In this document: piece after piece, positions 62,596 to 64,000 of the stretch
How the letters are laid out: every line of letters starts with the position of its first letter
Numbering within the stretch: position 1 is the first letter of the stretch
Assembly: GCF_007828955.1 (NCBI RefSeq)
Contig: NZ_VIVR01000001.1
Coordinates: 1,116,001-1,180,000 of the forward strand
Direction: 5' to 3'
DNA length: 64,000 nt
From: Kitasatospora atroaurantiaca
GTDB taxonomy: Bacteria > Actinomycetota > Actinomycetes > Streptomycetales > Streptomycetaceae
Program-made: the position numbers and the translations under genes
Notes under the pieces: model-generated
Databases searched by the model: none
What the model saw: the letters and a program-made list of their open reading frames with translations, nothing else
Told to the model about the DNA's origin: nothing

Positions 62596-63615
62596 CTACT
62601 TCGGGTTGGCCCCGGTGGAGCCGCGCATCACCAGTTCGGGCTGGAACATGAACTCGGCGCGCTGCGCCGGGTTCCCGCCGACCTCCTCGAGCAGGGCGTC
62701 CACCGCGGCGGTGGCCATCGCCTCGACCGGCTGGCGGATGGTGGTCAGCGGCGGTTCGGTGAACGCTATCAGCGGCGAGTCGTCGAAGCCGACCACCGAG
62801 ACGTCCTGCGGCACCGAGAGGCCGCGCTGGCGCACCGCGCGGATCGCGCCGAGCGCCATCATGTCGCTGCCGCAGACGATCGCCGTGCAGCCCTTGTCGA
62901 GCAGCGCGTTGGCCGCCGCGTGCCCGCCCTCCACGCTGAACAGCGTGTGGTGGACCAGCCCCTCGGCCTCCTCGGGCGTGCGGCCCAGCAGCTCCTGGAC
63001 GGCCGCGGTGAAGCCCTCGATCTTGCGCAGCACCGGGACGTACCGGCGCTGGCCGACGGCCAGGCCGATCTTCTCGTGGCCGAGCTCGACCAGGTGCTGC
63101 ACCGCCATCCACATCGCGGCGCGGTCGTCCGGCGAGATGAACGGTGCGGCGATCTTCTCGCTGTAGCCGTTGATCAGCACGAACGGCACCTGGCGGCCGG
63201 TCAGCTTCGCGTACCGGTCGTGGTCGGCCGTGGAGTCCGCATGCAGGCCGGAGACGAAGACGATGCCCGCGACCCCCCGCTCGACCAGCATCTCCACCAG
63301 TTCGTCCTCGGTGGAGCCGCCGGGCGTCTGGGTGCAGAGCACCGGCGTGTACCCGTGCCGGCTGAGCACCTGCTCGATGACCTGGGCCAGCGCCGGGAAG
63401 ATGGGGTTGCTCAGCTCAGGGGTGATCAGGCCGATCAGGCCCGCGCTGCGCTGGCGCAGCCGGGTGGGCCGCTCGTAGCCGAGGACGTCGAGCGCCGCCA
63501 GCACGGTCTGCCGTGTGGTGGCGGAGACGCCCGCCTTGCCGTTGAGGACGCGGCTGACGGTCGCTTCGCTGACCCCCGCCTGCGCCGCGATGTCCGAGAG
63601 TCGCGCCGTAGTCAC
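62596..63615 (-). CDS. malR: LacI family transcriptional regulator, MalR-like
   Basis: The 339-residue protein has an N-terminal LacI helix-turn-helix (TTARLSDIAAQAGVSEATVSRVLNGKAGVSATTRQTVLAALDVLGYERP) and a periplasmic-binding-protein-like sensor domain (GLIGLITPELSNPIFPALAQVIEQ, PFVLINGY, SDMMALGAIRA, VVGFDDSPLIAFTEPPLTTIRQP). The pattern closely follows the streptomycete maltose repressor MalR as I remember it. It should repress maltose/maltodextrin uptake and starch-degrading enzymes. GTG 63615 is the family start. It lies 25 bp downstream of a GH13 glucosidase gene in the same direction, probably co-transcribed. Confidence 0.88.
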   Translation of the reverse strand: MTTARLSDIAAQAGVSEATVSRVLNGKAGVSATTRQTVLAALDVLGYERPTRLRQRSAGLIGLITPELSNPIFPALAQVIEQVLSRHGYTPVLCTQTPGGSTEDELVEMLVERGVAGIVFVSGLHADSTADHDRYAKLTGRQVPFVLINGYSEKIAAPFISPDDRAAMWMAVQHLVELGHEKIGLAVGQRRYVPVLRKIEGFTAAVQELLGRTPEEAEGLVHHTLFSVEGGHAAANALLDKGCTAIVCGSDMMALGAIRAVRQRGLSVPQDVSVVGFDDSPLIAFTEPPLTTIRQPVEAMATAAVDALLEEVGGNPAQRAEFMFQPELVMRGSTGANPK

Positions 63616-63640
63616 GATCCCAGAGCCTATTGCAACCATG

Positions 63641-64000
63641 TCAGACCGCCCACCAAATGGTGCTGTCAGCCGGCAGGACCGTCTCCCCGTCCACCGCGAC
63701 AGCCTCGGTGGAGGACAGCAGGATACGACCGGGTGCCGCTATCCGGACAGGCTCACCCGTGGTGTTCACGGTGCAGACGAAGGAGCCCTGACGTCCGAAG
63801 ATCAGGACGCCCTCCGGGGAGTCCAGCCAGGTGACCTCGGTGCCGGCGCCCAGCGCGGGGTGCTCGCGGCGGACGGCCAGCGCGCTGCGGTAGAGCTCCA
63901 GGGTGGAGGTCGGGTCGCCGGTCTGGGCCTCGACGCTCAGGCCGGCCCACGCGGCGGGCTGCGGCAGCCAGCTCGGGCCGCCCACGGTCGGGCCGAAGCC
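63641..64000 (-). CDS. GH13 alpha-glucosidase-type enzyme, C-terminal part (5' end outside window)
   Basis: The 119 visible residues (GFGPTVGGPSWLPQPAAWAGLSVEAQTGDPTSTLELYRSALAVRREHPALGAGTEVTWLDSPEGVLIFGRQGSFVCTVNTTGEPVRI...) are the end of the barrel and the C-terminal beta-sandwich of a glycoside hydrolase family 13 enzyme. WLPQPAAW and the following LELYRSALAVRREHPAL are typical of alpha-glucosidase/oligo-1,6-glucosidase members. The catalytic residues lie outside the window. Its position before malR supports maltodextrin use. Confidence 0.87.
   Translation of the reverse strand, partial: GFGPTVGGPSWLPQPAAWAGLSVEAQTGDPTSTLELYRSALAVRREHPALGAGTEVTWLDSPEGVLIFGRQGSFVCTVNTTGEPVRIAAPGRILLSSTEAVAVDGETVLPADSTIWWAV

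Overview
The window is about 72% GC by eye with strong third-position G/C bias. It carries a complete rRNA operon and many families typical of filamentous actinobacteria: a WhiJ/DUF397-type regulator set, an Rpf/NlpC wall hydrolase behind a ydaO-type riboswitch, mycothiol-dependent isomerase-fold proteins, DUF6421 and MalR. This points to Streptomycetaceae (Streptomyces or Kitasatospora). I could not run a 16S search to choose the genus. No transposon, CRISPR array, prophage or biosynthetic cluster is visible; it reads as core or near-core chromosome with a few remnants.

Layout. 1-4.0 kb: end of a MOSC protein, a large beta-helix/AAA+ fusion protein, and a DeoR regulator. 4.0-14.2 kb, mostly minus strand: GNAT acetyltransferase, a Cds1-like PLP cysteine synthase/desulfhydrase, and a five-gene sensor-regulator-ABC export module (histidine kinase, NarL regulator, SHOCT peptide, ATPase, FtsX permease) whose genes overlap by 4 bp in pairs. 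Then PhzF, a VOC protein and a ROK regulator that diverges from an MFS exporter. 14.2-25 kb: HutD protein, sugar epimerase, hexapeptide acyltransferase, mycothiol-dependent protein, crotonase, ATP-grasp, an MFS/ArsR divergent pair, a membrane-anchored beta-helix protein and a decayed cytidine deaminase. 25-36 kb: geranylgeranyl-reductase-type FAD enzyme, M20 dipeptidase, DUF4184, a TmrB-like/NUDIX fusion, a MatB-like acyl-CoA synthetase, etfBA behind twin palindromic operators, a thioredoxin/DUF4395 pair with a Cys-containing leader peptide, a PlsC-type acyltransferase and a cupin.

36.4-41.6 kb: a minus-strand 16S-23S-5S rRNA operon without spacer tRNAs, with its leader and promoter region to 42.1 kb. 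42-49 kb: a lytic transglycosylase gene broken by one in-frame TGA, the coupled DUF6421-SDR-threonine aldolase operon, and a three-gene polar amino-acid ABC importer (probably cystine or another sulfur compound) preceded by a Cys-rich leader peptide. 49-57.5 kb: DUF5134, M56 peptidase, a MarR/DHA2 efflux pair, TetR, an XRE-DUF5753 / ATPase / DUF397 developmental-type regulator set sharing TGCACGTGCA palindromes, and a CbiX-like protein. 57.5-64 kb: secreted G8-domain beta-helix protein, the Crp-site plus riboswitch-controlled Rpf/LysM/NlpC hydrolase, an orphan VapB-like protein, a membrane protein, and malR behind the end of a GH13 glucosidase gene.

The strongest functional themes are sulfur economy (two leader-peptide-controlled loci and the Cds1-like enzyme), cell-wall remodelling and germination control, fatty-acid electron transfer, and several neat regulator/target pairs with visible operators. 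Functions are assigned from motifs and remembered family patterns only; no search was run.
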